Origin: UM-FILTER-40-17 sp032251335
GTDB lineage: Bacteria > Bacteroidota > Bacteroidia > Flavobacteriales > Flavobacteriaceae
Length of the DNA stretch: 64,000 bases
Direction: 5' to 3'
Assembly: GCA_032251335.1 (NCBI GenBank)
Contig: JAVVDW010000011.1
Span: 30,852 to 94,851 of the forward strand
Below the pieces are notes generated by a model that worked only from the letters and a program-made list of their open reading frames with translations, did no database searches and was not told where the DNA came from. A program made the position numbers and the translations under genes. Shown piece after piece: positions 1-9,723 of this stretch (position 1 is its first letter; the number at the start of each line of letters is the position of its first letter).

Positions 1-350
1 GCGAGCAAGCGTTTGGCGTGCTCGTTGGGATGATACAAATCGTATCCGGCGGGTGAATCACTGTTGCCAAAACCCAACATATCGGGCGCAATGACGCGAT
101 AGCCTGCATTGGCAATGGAATCTATCATTTTTCTGTAGAGCCATGACGAAGTAGGAACGCCGTGCAACAAGACGATGACGGGACCATTCCCTTGGTCAAT
201 GTATGCTATTTTTCCATCTTCACTTTCGAAAAAATGCTGTTTGTCGGTGAATTGTTTATAGGTCATTTCGTGAGAAATTTTTGGCCCGTAGCCTGATTTA
301 CATGAAGTAATGCCCAAAATGAAGATTAGAAAAATATAAATGCGATTCAT
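1..350 (-). CDS. alpha/beta hydrolase lipoprotein (partial, C-terminus outside window)
   Basis: Reading leftwards from an ATG at 350, the frame stays open to the window edge (about 116 residues). Residues 1-17 form a lipoprotein signal ending in LGITSC, so the protein is probably lipidated at Cys17. The region IAYIDQGNGPVIVLLHGVPT followed by SSWLYRKM and APDMLGFGNSD is the N-terminal part of an alpha/beta hydrolase fold of the haloalkane dehalogenase/epoxide hydrolase type: HGVPTSSW carries the oxyanion-hole region, and DMLGFGNSD is the strand-4 motif. The nucleophile elbow lies beyond the edge, so the substrate cannot be judged. The gene starts 4 nt after the lpxH stop, so the two are probably co-transcribed. 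The fold is secure, the reaction unknown. Confidence 0.85.
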   Translation of the reverse strand, partial: MNRIYIFLIFILGITSCKSGYGPKISHEMTYKQFTDKQHFFESEDGKIAYIDQGNGPVIVLLHGVPTSSWLYRKMIDSIANAGYRVIAPDMLGFGNSDSPAGYDLYHPNEHAKRLL

Positions 351-354
351 TGTT

Positions 355-1134
355 TTAATGATAAATTTCAGTTTTGTTATTGCCGTAAACATCAAGTTGT
401 AAATCTTTACCGTCAAAAACCGCATAGGTGTATTGCGAAATCCAATCGCCAAGGTTGATGTATCGTGCCTCGGGTGTCAGTTGCATATCTATGGGCAGGT
501 GCCGGTGTCCGAAAATAAAGTAATCAAAAGGTTCTTTTTCAAGTTTTCTAAGGGCATACTGTGCAAGCCATTCGTTTTCTTTGCCGAGAAAGTGCACATC
601 TTCTTGTCCGGAAATTAATTTGTTTTTGACAGAGAGATGTTGTGCCAAACGCACACCCAAATCCGGGTGTAACCACCTGAAAAGCCACTTTGAGAAGGAA
701 TTGGTAAACACTTTTTTCATACGTTTGAAGCCCTTGTCACCGGGGCCCAAGCCATCGCCGTGACCAATCCAAAATTTTTGATTATTGAAAACAAAAGCAC
801 GCGGTTGATGATATACCGGAATCTGAAGCTCTTCCTCAAAGTAACCATGCATCCAAAGGTCGTGATTTCCCACAAAGTAGTGGATCTCAATTCCCGCATC
901 GCGAAGTTCGGCCAATTTACCTAAAACACGGACAAAACCTTTGGGCACTACCTTCTTATATTCAAACCAAAAATCAAATAAATCGCCTAACAGAAAAATG
1001 ACTTGCGCATCTTTTTTAATATCATCGAGCCACTGAACAAAAAGTTTCTCCCTCGGCAAACTTTCCTTTCTGTCGGGTGCGCCCAAATGGTTGTCCGATG
1101 CAAAATAAAGCTTCTTGCCCAATTGTAATTGCAT
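355..1134 (-). CDS. lpxH: UDP-2,3-diacylglucosamine diphosphatase
   Basis: This calcineurin-like metallophosphoesterase of 259 residues should hydrolyse UDP-2,3-diacylglucosamine to lipid X plus UMP, the fourth step of lipid A synthesis, at the inner face of the cytoplasmic membrane. The metal-binding signature is complete: DNH (Asp14, His16), GDLFDFW (Asp51), GNHD (Asn90, His91), GHGDG (His125) and GHRH (His210, His212). The GDLFDFW form and the length fit LpxH better than LpxI or LpxG. The ATG at 1134 gives a start close before the first metal motif. The alpha/beta hydrolase lipoprotein follows after 4 nt. The TPR gene diverges from this one across 190 nt. Confidence 0.92.
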   Translation of the reverse strand: MQLQLGKKLYFASDNHLGAPDRKESLPREKLFVQWLDDIKKDAQVIFLLGDLFDFWFEYKKVVPKGFVRVLGKLAELRDAGIEIHYFVGNHDLWMHGYFEEELQIPVYHQPRAFVFNNQKFWIGHGDGLGPGDKGFKRMKKVFTNSFSKWLFRWLHPDLGVRLAQHLSVKNKLISGQEDVHFLGKENEWLAQYALRKLEKEPFDYFIFGHRHLPIDMQLTPEARYINLGDWISQYTYAVFDGKDLQLDVYGNNKTEIYH

Positions 1135-1297
1135 GTAGTTTGTTTTGAATGGGTAAATATAAAAATTTATGCCTTAGCAGCAGGTTTTTGAAAAATTGTT
1201 TTTCGAGTAGAGTATCTGCTGAGTTAAGCACAAAAAACTATTATTTTTTTAACATAATTATAGCGATTGTTTTTCGTTAACTGTATAACTAAGACTG

Positions 1298-1305
1298 TAT
1301 TTTTG
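1298..1305 (+). promoter_or_regulatory. flavobacterial -7 element (TATTTTTG) for the TPR gene
   Basis: TATTTTTG matches the Bacteroidota -7 consensus TAnnTTTG and lies 20 nt before the ATG at 1325. No TTG lies at the usual 17-23 nt spacing; the nearest is 28 nt away. Only the -7 half is supported. Confidence 0.4.
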
Positions 1306-1324
1306 AAAAGCCTAAACCTACGCT

Positions 1325-4300
1325 ATGAAAAGCTATTTATTGCCTGTTGTGCTCTTTTTTTTGGTATCTATTCATTTGTGCCACAGCCAAACTTCGCACT
1401 ACCAGCACTATGAATTAAAGGATTTTGACAAAGCCAAATTTCTTTTTGATAATGCCCAATATGCTGCCGCGCGTTCTCTTTTTGAAAATGTTGGCAGACA
1501 TGCACCTACTGAAGCTATCGCAGCTGATGCGGCTTACTATATTGCCAATTGTGCCGTTCGGCTCGACAAGCAGAATGCCGGAGAATTGCTAGAGGCCTTT
1601 GTAGATAAATACCCGCAAAGCCCGCGACAAAAAACGGCGTTTTTGGATGCGGCCAACTATTATTTTGACAACGGTCAATACAGCTATGCGTTGAAATGGT
1701 TCAACAAGACAGACGAAAATGATGTGCCGGCAGTGCAGAAAGAGACCTATTTTTTTAAAGCGGGATATGCCAACTTTACCGCTAACAACTTTAAAAAAGC
1801 AGATACTTATTTTAAACAGCTACAGCAATCCGATCAATATGCGCAGCAGGCCAAATATTATATAGGTTATATCGCCTATCAAAACGATGACTACAACCAA
1901 GCTTCATCCTATTTTTCACAAGTACAGAATTCCCCTGAATATCAAGACAAGCTCTCGTATTTTGAAGCGGATATGAACTTCAAATTGGGCAATTTTCAAA
2001 AAGCCATAGACCTCGGTATCAAAGCTTTGGAAAACGCACGTGGGATAGACAGGTCCGAATTATCCAAAATAGTCGGCGAAAGTTATTTCAATCTTAAAAA
2101 CTATGCTGAGGCCATTCCTTACCTTAAAAATTATCAGGGCAAAAACAAGCGATACAGCAATACAGATTGGTACCAATTGGGCTATGCGTATTTCATGACA
2201 GATGATTACGAAAATGCTGTTGCACAGTTCAATAAAATTATAGGAGATAAAAATGCCGTTGCGCAAAATGCGTATTATCACTTGGCACAAGCCTATCTCA
2301 AACTGAACAAAAAACAAGAAGCGCGGAACGCTTTTCAATCGTCGGCCAATATGAATTTTGATCCTAAAATACAGGAGGCTGCCGCACTGAGTCATGCCAA
2401 ATTGAGTTACGAAATCGGCAATCTCATCCAAAATGTGCCTGAAATTCTGTCGAACTTTATCAATCGATTTCCCAACAATCCGGAAAAAAGGGAAATAGAG
2501 AAATTGTTGGTGGATTCGTATATTTCTTCTAAAAATTATGAAGCCGCACTCGGGTTTATGCGAAAAAACAAGTCGGGACAAAACCCTGCCGTTTTTCAAA
2601 AAGTACTTTATATACGTGCTATGGAGTTGTTGACCGAACAAAAAACAGCCGAGGCTTATGTACTTTTCAACGAGTCACTCAACCAAAAAGCAGATGCACC
2701 AACTACAGCCAAAGCTACCTATTGGAAAGCAGATGTAGATTATCAACAAGGCCGATATGCCGAGTCTGCACAAGGCTTTTCTGATTTTGTGAAGCTTCCC
2801 GCTGCCACCCAAACAGATTTGTTGGCGAGCGCTCATTACAATTTGGGTTATGCACTATATCAAATCAAAGATTACACAAGTGCCATCAGCGCTTTTCAAA
2901 ACCATGTAGCGCATTCAGGCGCTCGTTCAGACCTCAAAGGTGATGCCTATCTTCGTATGGGAGACAGTCATTTTGCCTTGGCCCAATTTTGGCCGGCTTT
3001 GGAAAGCTACAACCAAGCCATTGCTATGCAAATTGCGGATGCCGATTTGGCAGAATTTCACAAAGCACTAAGTTACGGACTTTTGAACCGAACCGAATCA
3101 AAAAGAGAATCGCTGGAAAAATTAATTGCGCAATACCCCAAGTCAACCCTGCGCGACGATACTTTATACGAGTTGGGAAACCTGCAGCTAAATACCAAAC
3201 AAGACCTTTTAGCCATGCAAACCTACAACCAACTCATCCAACATTACAGCATGAGCAGTTTTGTACCCAAAGCCTTGCTCAAACAAGGTCTTATCTTTTT
3301 CAACAACCAACAAAATGAAGAAGCCATCAAGGCTTACCAACGCATAGCCGCAGATTTTCCAAACACGCCCGAAGCACAACAAGCCCTTTCCGGTGCGCGA
3401 TTGGCTTATGTAGAGTTGGGCCGCGGGGCAGATTATGCCAATTGGGTAAAAAGTCTCTCTTTTGCAGAAGTATCCGACATCGATATCCAAAATATATTGT
3501 TTGAATCTGCAAACAAAAAATACGCTGAGGGAAAGACCCAAAATGCCATCAAAGATTTTGAAGATTATCTCAAAAAATACCCTAGCGGATTTCACAGCTT
3601 AAGGGTACAAAATTTGCTTGGAGAGTATTACTTCTCTCAAAAAGACTTTGCAAAAGCCCTCCCCTATTTTATGTCGCTTTCAGAATCTAGGCACGACTAC
3701 ACAGAAGGTGCTTTGTCACGTTTGTCTCAAATTTATCTGGAAAAAGAACAATGGACTACGGTCATACCGTTGTTGCAAAAGCTGGAATCTTTAGCGCAAA
3801 CTGATGAAAACATCAGTTTTGCAGAAGCCAATCTGATGCGCAGCTTTCAAAACCTAAACCAAACCGAAAATGCGGTAGCCTATGCACAAAAAGTGACGCA
3901 TAATCCCAAATCTGATAAGCTCGCCGTGCAGGATGCCAACCTACTTTTGGCCCGGCACGCTTTTAATACAGGGGACGACGAAAATGCCAAAAAACGGTTT
4001 GAAGCCTTGCGCAAAGATGCCAACGGAAGTATTGCTGCGGAAGCTTTGTACGTAGCGGCTTTTTACAAAAACAAAGAAAAAGAATTTGAAGCATCGAACA
4101 CCATTATTCAAAGATTGGCCAAAGATTATCCCGGTTACAAAAAATACGGAGTTAAAGGACTCCTTTTGATGGCTCAAAATTTTGAAGCGTTAAACGATGC
4201 TTTTCAAGCAACCTTTATACTCGAAAACGTCATCCAAAACTTTTCTGATTTTCCGGAGGAAGTCGAGCAAGCCAAAACATTACTAAACGCGATTAAAGCC

Positions 4301-4345
4301 AAAGAAAGTTCCAGAAATTCATCTTTAGAAAACGAAAAAAATTAA
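1325..4345 (+). CDS. secreted/periplasmic TPR-repeat protein, 1006 aa
   Basis: The protein has a signal peptide (residues 1-22, ending HLCHSQ) followed by tetratricopeptide repeats over almost the whole chain. Recurrent motifs such as ALKWFNK, YYIGYIAYQNDDYNQAS, YQLGYAYFMTDDYENAV and YELGNLQLNTKQDLLAM have the typical spacing of alternating aromatic and small residues. No catalytic motif is visible, so a scaffold or assembly role in the periplasm or at the outer membrane is an inference. The barrel gene begins 9 nt after the stop, so the two are almost certainly an operon and may act together. I know of no assigned function for this pair. The C-terminus (about 985-1006) is charged and low in complexity. 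Confidence 0.85.
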   Translation: MKSYLLPVVLFFLVSIHLCHSQTSHYQHYELKDFDKAKFLFDNAQYAAARSLFENVGRHAPTEAIAADAAYYIANCAVRLDKQNAGELLEAFVDKYPQSPRQKTAFLDAANYYFDNGQYSYALKWFNKTDENDVPAVQKETYFFKAGYANFTANNFKKADTYFKQLQQSDQYAQQAKYYIGYIAYQNDDYNQASSYFSQVQNSPEYQDKLSYFEADMNFKLGNFQKAIDLGIKALENARGIDRSELSKIVGESYFNLKNYAEAIPYLKNYQGKNKRYSNTDWYQLGYAYFMTDDYENAVAQFNKIIGDKNAVAQNAYYHLAQAYLKLNKKQEARNAFQSSANMNFDPKIQEAAALSHAKLSYEIGNLIQNVPEILSNFINRFPNNPEKREIEKLLVDSYISSKNYEAALGFMRKNKSGQNPAVFQKVLYIRAMELLTEQKTAEAYVLFNESLNQKADAPTTAKATYWKADVDYQQGRYAESAQGFSDFVKLPAATQTDLLASAHYNLGYALYQIKDYTSAISAFQNHVAHSGARSDLKGDAYLRMGDSHFALAQFWPALESYNQAIAMQIADADLAEFHKALSYGLLNRTESKRESLEKLIAQYPKSTLRDDTLYELGNLQLNTKQDLLAMQTYNQLIQHYSMSSFVPKALLKQGLIFFNNQQNEEAIKAYQRIAADFPNTPEAQQALSGARLAYVELGRGADYANWVKSLSFAEVSDIDIQNILFESANKKYAEGKTQNAIKDFEDYLKKYPSGFHSLRVQNLLGEYYFSQKDFAKALPYFMSLSESRHDYTEGALSRLSQIYLEKEQWTTVIPLLQKLESLAQTDENISFAEANLMRSFQNLNQTENAVAYAQKVTHNPKSDKLAVQDANLLLARHAFNTGDDENAKKRFEALRKDANGSIAAEALYVAAFYKNKEKEFEASNTIIQRLAKDYPGYKKYGVKGLLLMAQNFEALNDAFQATFILENVIQNFSDFPEEVEQAKTLLNAIKAKESSRNSSLENEKN

Positions 4346-4354
4346 AGCCCCATT

Positions 4355-6082
4355 ATGACTCAAAAGGCAATTGTTTGTGCAACAATATTAATCATTACGA
4401 CTTGGCAAATGCAGCTATTTGCACAAGAAAAAGACATCAAAAAAATAGAAACCGAAATCGTTCAGGTTGAAAAATCGTACGAACCCGCCTTACGCGAAGC
4501 TGTCAGAATTCGCCAACAGGCTCGAATGGATTCGCTCACATCCAGCAAAATCCCCATTCAATACCATTTTAAAACCTTTGCGGTTGTGTCAACTTTTATA
4601 CCTGCAAAGACAAAACCTTCGCCTCCGCCTAGGGCCGCGCGCGAAAAACTGTTTAGTCACTATGCCGCTTTTGGCGCAGGAAGTTTTGCCAATGTAGAGG
4701 CAGATTTTTACGGCAGTTGGGAACTCAACCGATCGCAAAGTTTGTCTTACTACCTAAACCACAAATCATCTCAGGGCGGCATCAGTGGCATCCGCTTAGA
4801 CGACGATTACTACGACACCCAATTGGGCGCCGACTTTCTCAGCGAATCTCAAGACCGAACCTATTCAGGCTTTGTAAAATTGCAGCATCAAAACTACAAT
4901 TGGTATGGCTTACCCAATGTGGAAATTTCCCCGGAAACACTTTCCGGCATAGACGAATCTCAAACCTATTTCGGCATCAATTTGGGTGGTGAAGTTACTT
5001 TTGAGCGTGCACGGATTCACAATATTTATGCGGCTTACCAAGGTTTTTTTGATGACTTTAGCAGCGCTGAACACCAACTGAAAGCTTCTACAAATTTTGA
5101 CCTGCGCCTCAGCGATTACAACCTCAAATGGCTCTTGGATATAGACCTGGTAAACGGCAGTTTTGACCAAAATTTCGACGGCAGTACCGACTTGTCTTAC
5201 AACACACTGAATATAGGTATTTGGCCAAGCTACCGTTACGACAAAAACGACTTTACGGCTGATGTTGGCATCGGTTTGGTAGGCAGTTTTGACACTGAAA
5301 ACAGTGACACCAATGTCAACATTTACCCCAACATCGATTTGACGTATCGTCCGGCAGGCGATTTGTTTTGGGCTTTTGGCGGCTTTAAAGGTAAATTGAC
5401 ACAAAATACCTATTATAATTTTGCACAAAACAATTTCTTTGTTTCACCCACGCTGACAGTTCGACCTACGGATACCAATTTTGACATATACGCGGGTGTT
5501 TCGGGCAAGTTTATTTCATTTTTGCGCTACGAATTAAAAGCTTCCTACGCCGACCAAACCAATTATGCTTTTTACAAATTGAATCCGAAACAGACGACAA
5601 ACCCGACGGAAGGTTATCAATTTGGCAATTCCTTTCAGGTAGTTTACGACGATTTGGAAACCCTAAAGCTGTCGGGCAGTTTGCATGCCGACTTTCAGAA
5701 AACTTCACTGTCTTTGCTGGCGGAAGTCTTTGATTATTCACAAGATTCGGAGGCTGAACCGTGGAATTTGCCCGAAGTAAAAATCACTTTTACAGGACAG
5801 TATGCTTTGAACAAGCAGTGGAAATTGGGCGTCGATATTTTCTTTGTGGGCGAACGCATGGATGCATTCACCACCGCAGATCCAAGTTTTCCAAATGCGG
5901 TACCGGTAAACTTGGACAGCTATTTGGACATCAACCTCAGAGGCGACTACAAATACGACAGCCGTTGGTCTTTTTTTGGTCGCATCAACAACCTGACAGG
6001 GCAAGATTATGAGCGCTTTGCCAATTTTGAAGTGCAAGGCATACAGTTTATGGCCGGTGCAAGCTATCGTTTCGACTTGTAG
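4355..6082 (+). CDS. outer-membrane beta-barrel protein of TonB-receptor-like type, no plug domain
   Basis: The protein has 575 residues with a signal peptide of about 23 residues ending LFAQ. A short charged periplasmic stretch follows (about 24-60), then a conserved-looking segment IPIQYHFKTFAVVSTFIPAK (about 65-85). The rest is amphipathic beta strands rich in aromatic residues and Asn/Asp, ending in a barrel-type strand (FMAGASYRFDL). It resembles the C-terminal barrel of TonB-dependent receptors but has no recognisable N-terminal plug and is only about two-thirds of usual length. It follows the TPR gene by 9 nt. A role as an outer-membrane partner of the TPR protein is an inference; the ligand is unknown. 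Confidence 0.75.
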   Translation: MTQKAIVCATILIITTWQMQLFAQEKDIKKIETEIVQVEKSYEPALREAVRIRQQARMDSLTSSKIPIQYHFKTFAVVSTFIPAKTKPSPPPRAAREKLFSHYAAFGAGSFANVEADFYGSWELNRSQSLSYYLNHKSSQGGISGIRLDDDYYDTQLGADFLSESQDRTYSGFVKLQHQNYNWYGLPNVEISPETLSGIDESQTYFGINLGGEVTFERARIHNIYAAYQGFFDDFSSAEHQLKASTNFDLRLSDYNLKWLLDIDLVNGSFDQNFDGSTDLSYNTLNIGIWPSYRYDKNDFTADVGIGLVGSFDTENSDTNVNIYPNIDLTYRPAGDLFWAFGGFKGKLTQNTYYNFAQNNFFVSPTLTVRPTDTNFDIYAGVSGKFISFLRYELKASYADQTNYAFYKLNPKQTTNPTEGYQFGNSFQVVYDDLETLKLSGSLHADFQKTSLSLLAEVFDYSQDSEAEPWNLPEVKITFTGQYALNKQWKLGVDIFFVGERMDAFTTADPSFPNAVPVNLDSYLDINLRGDYKYDSRWSFFGRINNLTGQDYERFANFEVQGIQFMAGASYRFDL

Positions 6083-6092
6083 GTTTTAATAT

Positions 6093-6111
6093 CTGACCAA
6101 CCATCGGTCAG
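6093..6111. terminator. short hairpin in the convergent gap
   Basis: CTGACC (6093-6098) and GGTCAG (6106-6111) form a perfect 6-bp stem with a 7-nt loop. It sits in the 66-nt gap between two convergent genes, the barrel gene (+) and the carboxyltransferase gene (-). Neither side has a good T-tract, so it is at best a weak bidirectional terminator. Confidence 0.35.
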
Positions 6112-6148
6112 TTGACAAACCCAAAAATTACATCCAAACAGATTCAAC

Positions 6149-7690
6149 TTACAGCGGTATGTTTCCGTGTTTTTTGTCCAATCTATTTACCTTTTTATTT
6201 TCGAGGGTTTTAAAGGCTTTGATGAGTTTGCGTCTAGATTCGTTTGGCAAAATCACTTCATCTATAAAACCCCTGCGTGCAGCCCGGAAAGGATTGGCAA
6301 ATTTTTCTGCGTATTCGGCTTCTTTTTCTTGTAGTTTTTCCGCCGGATTGTCTGCTTTTGAAATTTCATTCCTAAAAATAATTTCGCTGGCACCCTTGGC
6401 GCCCATCACGGCAATTTCGGCTGTGGGCCACGCAAAATTGTAGTCTGCGCCTATGTGTTTTGAGTTCATCACATCATAAGCGCCGCCGTAGGCCTTTCTG
6501 GTGATGAGTGTTACACGTGGCACGGTGGCCTCGCTAAAAGCATAGAGCAGTTTGGCTCCGTGCAAGATAATGCCGTTCCATTCCTGGTCTGTGCCCGGCA
6601 AGAAACCCGGTACATCTACCAATACCAGAAGTGGGATGTTGAAACAGTCGCAAAATCGAACAAATCGGGCGGCTTTTTTAGAGCTATTGACGTCCAACAC
6701 GCCGGCTAACGACATGGGTTGGTTGGCAACAATACCGATACTTTTTCCCGCCAAACGGGCAAAACCAACCAAAATATTATCGCCGTAATTTTCGTGAATT
6801 TCAAAGAAGGAATCTGCGTCCGTCAGGCCGGTGATAACCTCTTTCATGTCGTAGGGTAGGTTGCTGCTGTCCGGTATGATATTATCAAGTTCATACCTGT
6901 ATTCATCAGACAAATTATAGGAAATATCAGGCGTTTTTTCTCGGTTGTTTTGTGGGATGAACGACAACAGCGTTTTTATTTTTTCCAAACAATCTACATC
7001 GTTCAAGGCCGTAAGGTGCGTAACACCCGACTTGGTTGCGTGGGTTTGTGCACCCCCCAAGTCTTCCGAACTCACATCTTCGTTGGTGACCGTTTTAACC
7101 ACATTTGGGCCGGTGACAAACATATAACTTGTCTGTTCTACCATAATGGTAAAATCGGTCATGGCAGGTGAATAGACCGCACCACCGGCACAAGGCCCCA
7201 TAATGGCAGAGAGTTGCGGAATTACGCCGCTGACCTGTACATTTCTGTAAAAAATATCTGCATAGCCACCAAGTGATTTTACGCCCTCTTGGATGCGCGC
7301 GCCACCGGAATCGTTCAGCCCAATGAGGGGTGCTCCGTTTTGAACCGCCAAATCCATGATCTTACAGATTTTCTCTGCATGGGTCTCAGAGAGTGAACCG
7401 CCAAAAACGGTGAAATCTTGGGCATACACATAAACCAATCGGCCGTGTATGGTGCCATAGCCGGTGACAACGCCGTCTCCAAAATAAATTTCGTCTTCCA
7501 TACCGAAATCCGTGCAACGGTGTGTAACCAACATCCCTATTTCTTCAAAAGAATTTTCATCCAACAGATATTGAATGCGCTCGCGCGCTGTAAGTTTCTT
7601 CTTTTCATGTTGCTTGGCGATGCGTTTTTCACCGCCACCCAAAAGCGCCAATGCTTTACGGGCTTCTAATTTTTTTAAATTATCTGACAT
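6149..7690 (-). CDS. acyl-CoA carboxylase, carboxyltransferase subunit (propionyl-CoA type)
   Basis: The 513-residue carboxyltransferase moves CO2 from carboxybiotin to an acyl-CoA. Length and sequence match the propionyl-CoA carboxylase beta / methylmalonyl-CoA carboxyltransferase 12S family. Crotonase-fold oxyanion regions are visible in both halves: SGGARIQEGVKSLGGY and MGPCAGGAVYSPAMTDF in the N-half, and RKAYGGAYDVMNSKH in the C-half. It is the last gene of an operon in the order biotin carrier, biotin carboxylase, carboxyltransferase; 33 nt separate it from the carboxylase gene. Propionyl-CoA is the likeliest substrate (propionate, odd-chain and branched amino-acid catabolism). Acetyl-CoA or methylcrotonyl-CoA cannot be ruled out without phylogeny. 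Confidence 0.92.
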   Translation of the reverse strand: MSDNLKKLEARKALALLGGGEKRIAKQHEKKKLTARERIQYLLDENSFEEIGMLVTHRCTDFGMEDEIYFGDGVVTGYGTIHGRLVYVYAQDFTVFGGSLSETHAEKICKIMDLAVQNGAPLIGLNDSGGARIQEGVKSLGGYADIFYRNVQVSGVIPQLSAIMGPCAGGAVYSPAMTDFTIMVEQTSYMFVTGPNVVKTVTNEDVSSEDLGGAQTHATKSGVTHLTALNDVDCLEKIKTLLSFIPQNNREKTPDISYNLSDEYRYELDNIIPDSSNLPYDMKEVITGLTDADSFFEIHENYGDNILVGFARLAGKSIGIVANQPMSLAGVLDVNSSKKAARFVRFCDCFNIPLLVLVDVPGFLPGTDQEWNGIILHGAKLLYAFSEATVPRVTLITRKAYGGAYDVMNSKHIGADYNFAWPTAEIAVMGAKGASEIIFRNEISKADNPAEKLQEKEAEYAEKFANPFRAARRGFIDEVILPNESRRKLIKAFKTLENKKVNRLDKKHGNIPL

Positions 7691-7723
7691 AGAAAAAGGT
7701 TTATCATTGAGAAAATTCGCATG

Positions 7724-9166
7724 TTATGATTGATGGACTCGGAGTATTTTTTGATCATCCAAAAATGCTTTTAGCGCAAGCTGTGCAGCTATTTGGGCAC
7801 GTCTTTCTTGTTCGGCCAATAACATCTCCGGCTGAAAGTATTTTTTGACAAAATGCGTATCAAAATTTCCTGACACAAAGGCCGGGTGCTCACAGACAAA
7901 TTTTCCGAAAGGCAATGTGGTTTTAACGCCTTTGACTTCGTATTGATCGATGGCCTCTATCATTTTTGTGATGGCTTCTCTGCGGGTTTTCCCGTAGGTA
8001 ACCAGCTTAGACAGCATGGGATCGTAATAAATAGGCACTTCCATGCCTTCCTCAAAACCGTTATCCACCCTAATATTTTTACCGGTGGGTAGTTTATAAC
8101 GCTCCAAAACCCCAATGCTGGGCATAAAATCTTCCAACGGATCCTCGGCGTACACCCGGAGTTCGAGCGCATGCCCGTTTAAGGTGATGTCATCTTGCTT
8201 AAAAGGCAATGCTTTGCCTTCGGCGATGTCTATTTGCAAAGCCACCAGGTCTAAACCCGTAATCCATTCCGTGACGGGATGTTCTACTTGTAAACGGGTG
8301 TTCATTTCCAGAAAATAAAAATTGCGTTGGTCGTCCATTAGGAATTCGACCGTACCGGCCCCTAAATAGTCACAAGACTTAGCTACCTGCACGGCCGCTT
8401 CGCCCATTTGCTTGCGCAAATCCGGAGTTAGGATGGCTGAAGGTGCTTCCTCCAATACCTTTTGGTGTCTTCGTTGCACGCTGCATTCTCTTTCAAAAAG
8501 ATGTACCACATTCCCGTGGCTGTCTGCCAACACCTGAACTTCTATGTGCCTGGGAGAGGAAACATATTTTTCGATAAAAACCGAACCATCGCCAAAAGAA
8601 GCCTTTGCTTCGCTAACCGCGCGTTCCATTTGCGATACAAAATCTGAGGCTTTTTCAACGATTCGCATGCCTTTTCCTCCGCCACCGGCTGAGGCTTTTA
8701 TCAAAATCGGAAAGCCTATTTTGGTGGCAATCTCGCGAGCATATTGAATGTTATCTACGGCTGTGTCTGTGCCCGGAACCATGGGAATGTTGTATTTTTT
8801 GACCGCTTCTTTAGCGGCTAGCTTGCTGCCCATCATTCGGATGGCTTTCGGTTTGGGACCAATAAAGATGAGTCCGTTTTTTTCGACCATTTCCGAAAAA
8901 GCAGCGTTTTCACTCAAAAAACCATAACCGGGATGAATGGCATCCGCGCCGGTTTGCTTGGCAGCGTCTATAATTTTTTCCATACACAAATACGACTCGG
9001 AAGATGGCGGATTGCCAATACAAACGGCCTGATCTGCAAACCTGACGTGCGGCGCATCTCTGTCTGCCGTAGAAAAAACAGCTACCGTTTTGATGCCTAA
9101 CTTTTTAGCTGTTCGCATGACCCGAATGGCAATTTCACCTCTGTTGGCCACTAATATTTTATTCAT
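7724..9166 (-). CDS. accC: biotin carboxylase subunit of acyl-CoA carboxylase
   Basis: The 480-residue ATP-grasp enzyme carboxylates biotin on the carrier protein using ATP and bicarbonate. It starts with the biotin carboxylase N-domain (KILVANRGEIAIRVMRTAKK). The glycine-rich ATP loop follows (KASAGGGGKGMRI, about 150-165), then the metal and biotin region EMNTRLQVEHPVTE (about 288-301). It has no fused biotinyl domain, in keeping with the separate carrier gene upstream. It is the middle gene of the three-gene operon. The symbol is by homology: the partner subunit is of propionyl-CoA type, so pccA-like would be equally apt. Confidence 0.92.
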   Translation of the reverse strand: MNKILVANRGEIAIRVMRTAKKLGIKTVAVFSTADRDAPHVRFADQAVCIGNPPSSESYLCMEKIIDAAKQTGADAIHPGYGFLSENAAFSEMVEKNGLIFIGPKPKAIRMMGSKLAAKEAVKKYNIPMVPGTDTAVDNIQYAREIATKIGFPILIKASAGGGGKGMRIVEKASDFVSQMERAVSEAKASFGDGSVFIEKYVSSPRHIEVQVLADSHGNVVHLFERECSVQRRHQKVLEEAPSAILTPDLRKQMGEAAVQVAKSCDYLGAGTVEFLMDDQRNFYFLEMNTRLQVEHPVTEWITGLDLVALQIDIAEGKALPFKQDDITLNGHALELRVYAEDPLEDFMPSIGVLERYKLPTGKNIRVDNGFEEGMEVPIYYDPMLSKLVTYGKTRREAITKMIEAIDQYEVKGVKTTLPFGKFVCEHPAFVSGNFDTHFVKKYFQPEMLLAEQERRAQIAAQLALKAFLDDQKILRVHQS

Positions 9167-9232
9167 TTGCTGATTTTTTTATGATATAGCTTCACTCGCT
9201 GATTTTTTTGACTGATCCGTATTAAGAGACCA

Positions 9233-9703
9233 TCAAGCCATCTCTATAAGCAATTGCAACTTACTCACCGTATCTCCGATGCTTACTTTGATGTCTTTAA
9301 CCACGCCATCCCCTTTGGCTACAAGCGTATTTTCCATTTTCATGGCTTCGAGTGTCAGCAGCGGATCACCTTGTTTGACTTGCTGTCCTTCGGATACGGA
9401 AACTAGTACAATTCTGCCCGGCATAGGCGCGATTACATCACTCGCTTCGTGTGCTGAAGCCACGCCAAGACCCAAATTTTCAATCAATAAATCCAAAGCA
9501 TCTTGAATTTGTACTTCAAAAGTTTCTCCATTCAATTTGAAGCGGTAAGTCTTTTGGTTAAAATCTCGTTCTAGCCATTCAATATCTATGGATTCGGAAT
9601 TGAAAAGAAGGTGGTTTTTACTTACGTCCAAATTTTGAACGTCTTGGGAATTGAGTAAAATGCTGTGAGATTGGTTGACCAAGAGCTTGTAAGTAGTTGA
9701 CAT
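9233..9703 (-). CDS. biotin carboxyl carrier protein of acyl-CoA carboxylase
   Basis: The 156-residue carrier has a C-terminal biotinyl/lipoyl domain (about 88-156) with the biotinylation motif EAMKMEN; Lys122 is the attachment site. The N-terminal half (about 1-75) is a small beta-rich region without known motifs, probably for contact with its partners. It is the first gene of the operon, 66 nt before the biotin carboxylase gene. With the two following genes it gives a complete three-polypeptide biotin-dependent carboxylase. Confidence 0.92.
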   Translation of the reverse strand: MSTTYKLLVNQSHSILLNSQDVQNLDVSKNHLLFNSESIDIEWLERDFNQKTYRFKLNGETFEVQIQDALDLLIENLGLGVASAHEASDVIAPMPGRIVLVSVSEGQQVKQGDPLLTLEAMKMENTLVAKGDGVVKDIKVSIGDTVSKLQLLIEMA

Positions 9704-9723
9704 AAATGCAATTTTTTGACATT

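Noticed and set aside
2060..2641. 193-residue antisense frame in the TPR gene
   Set aside because: It is a shadow of the TPR repeats, with no promoter or domain.
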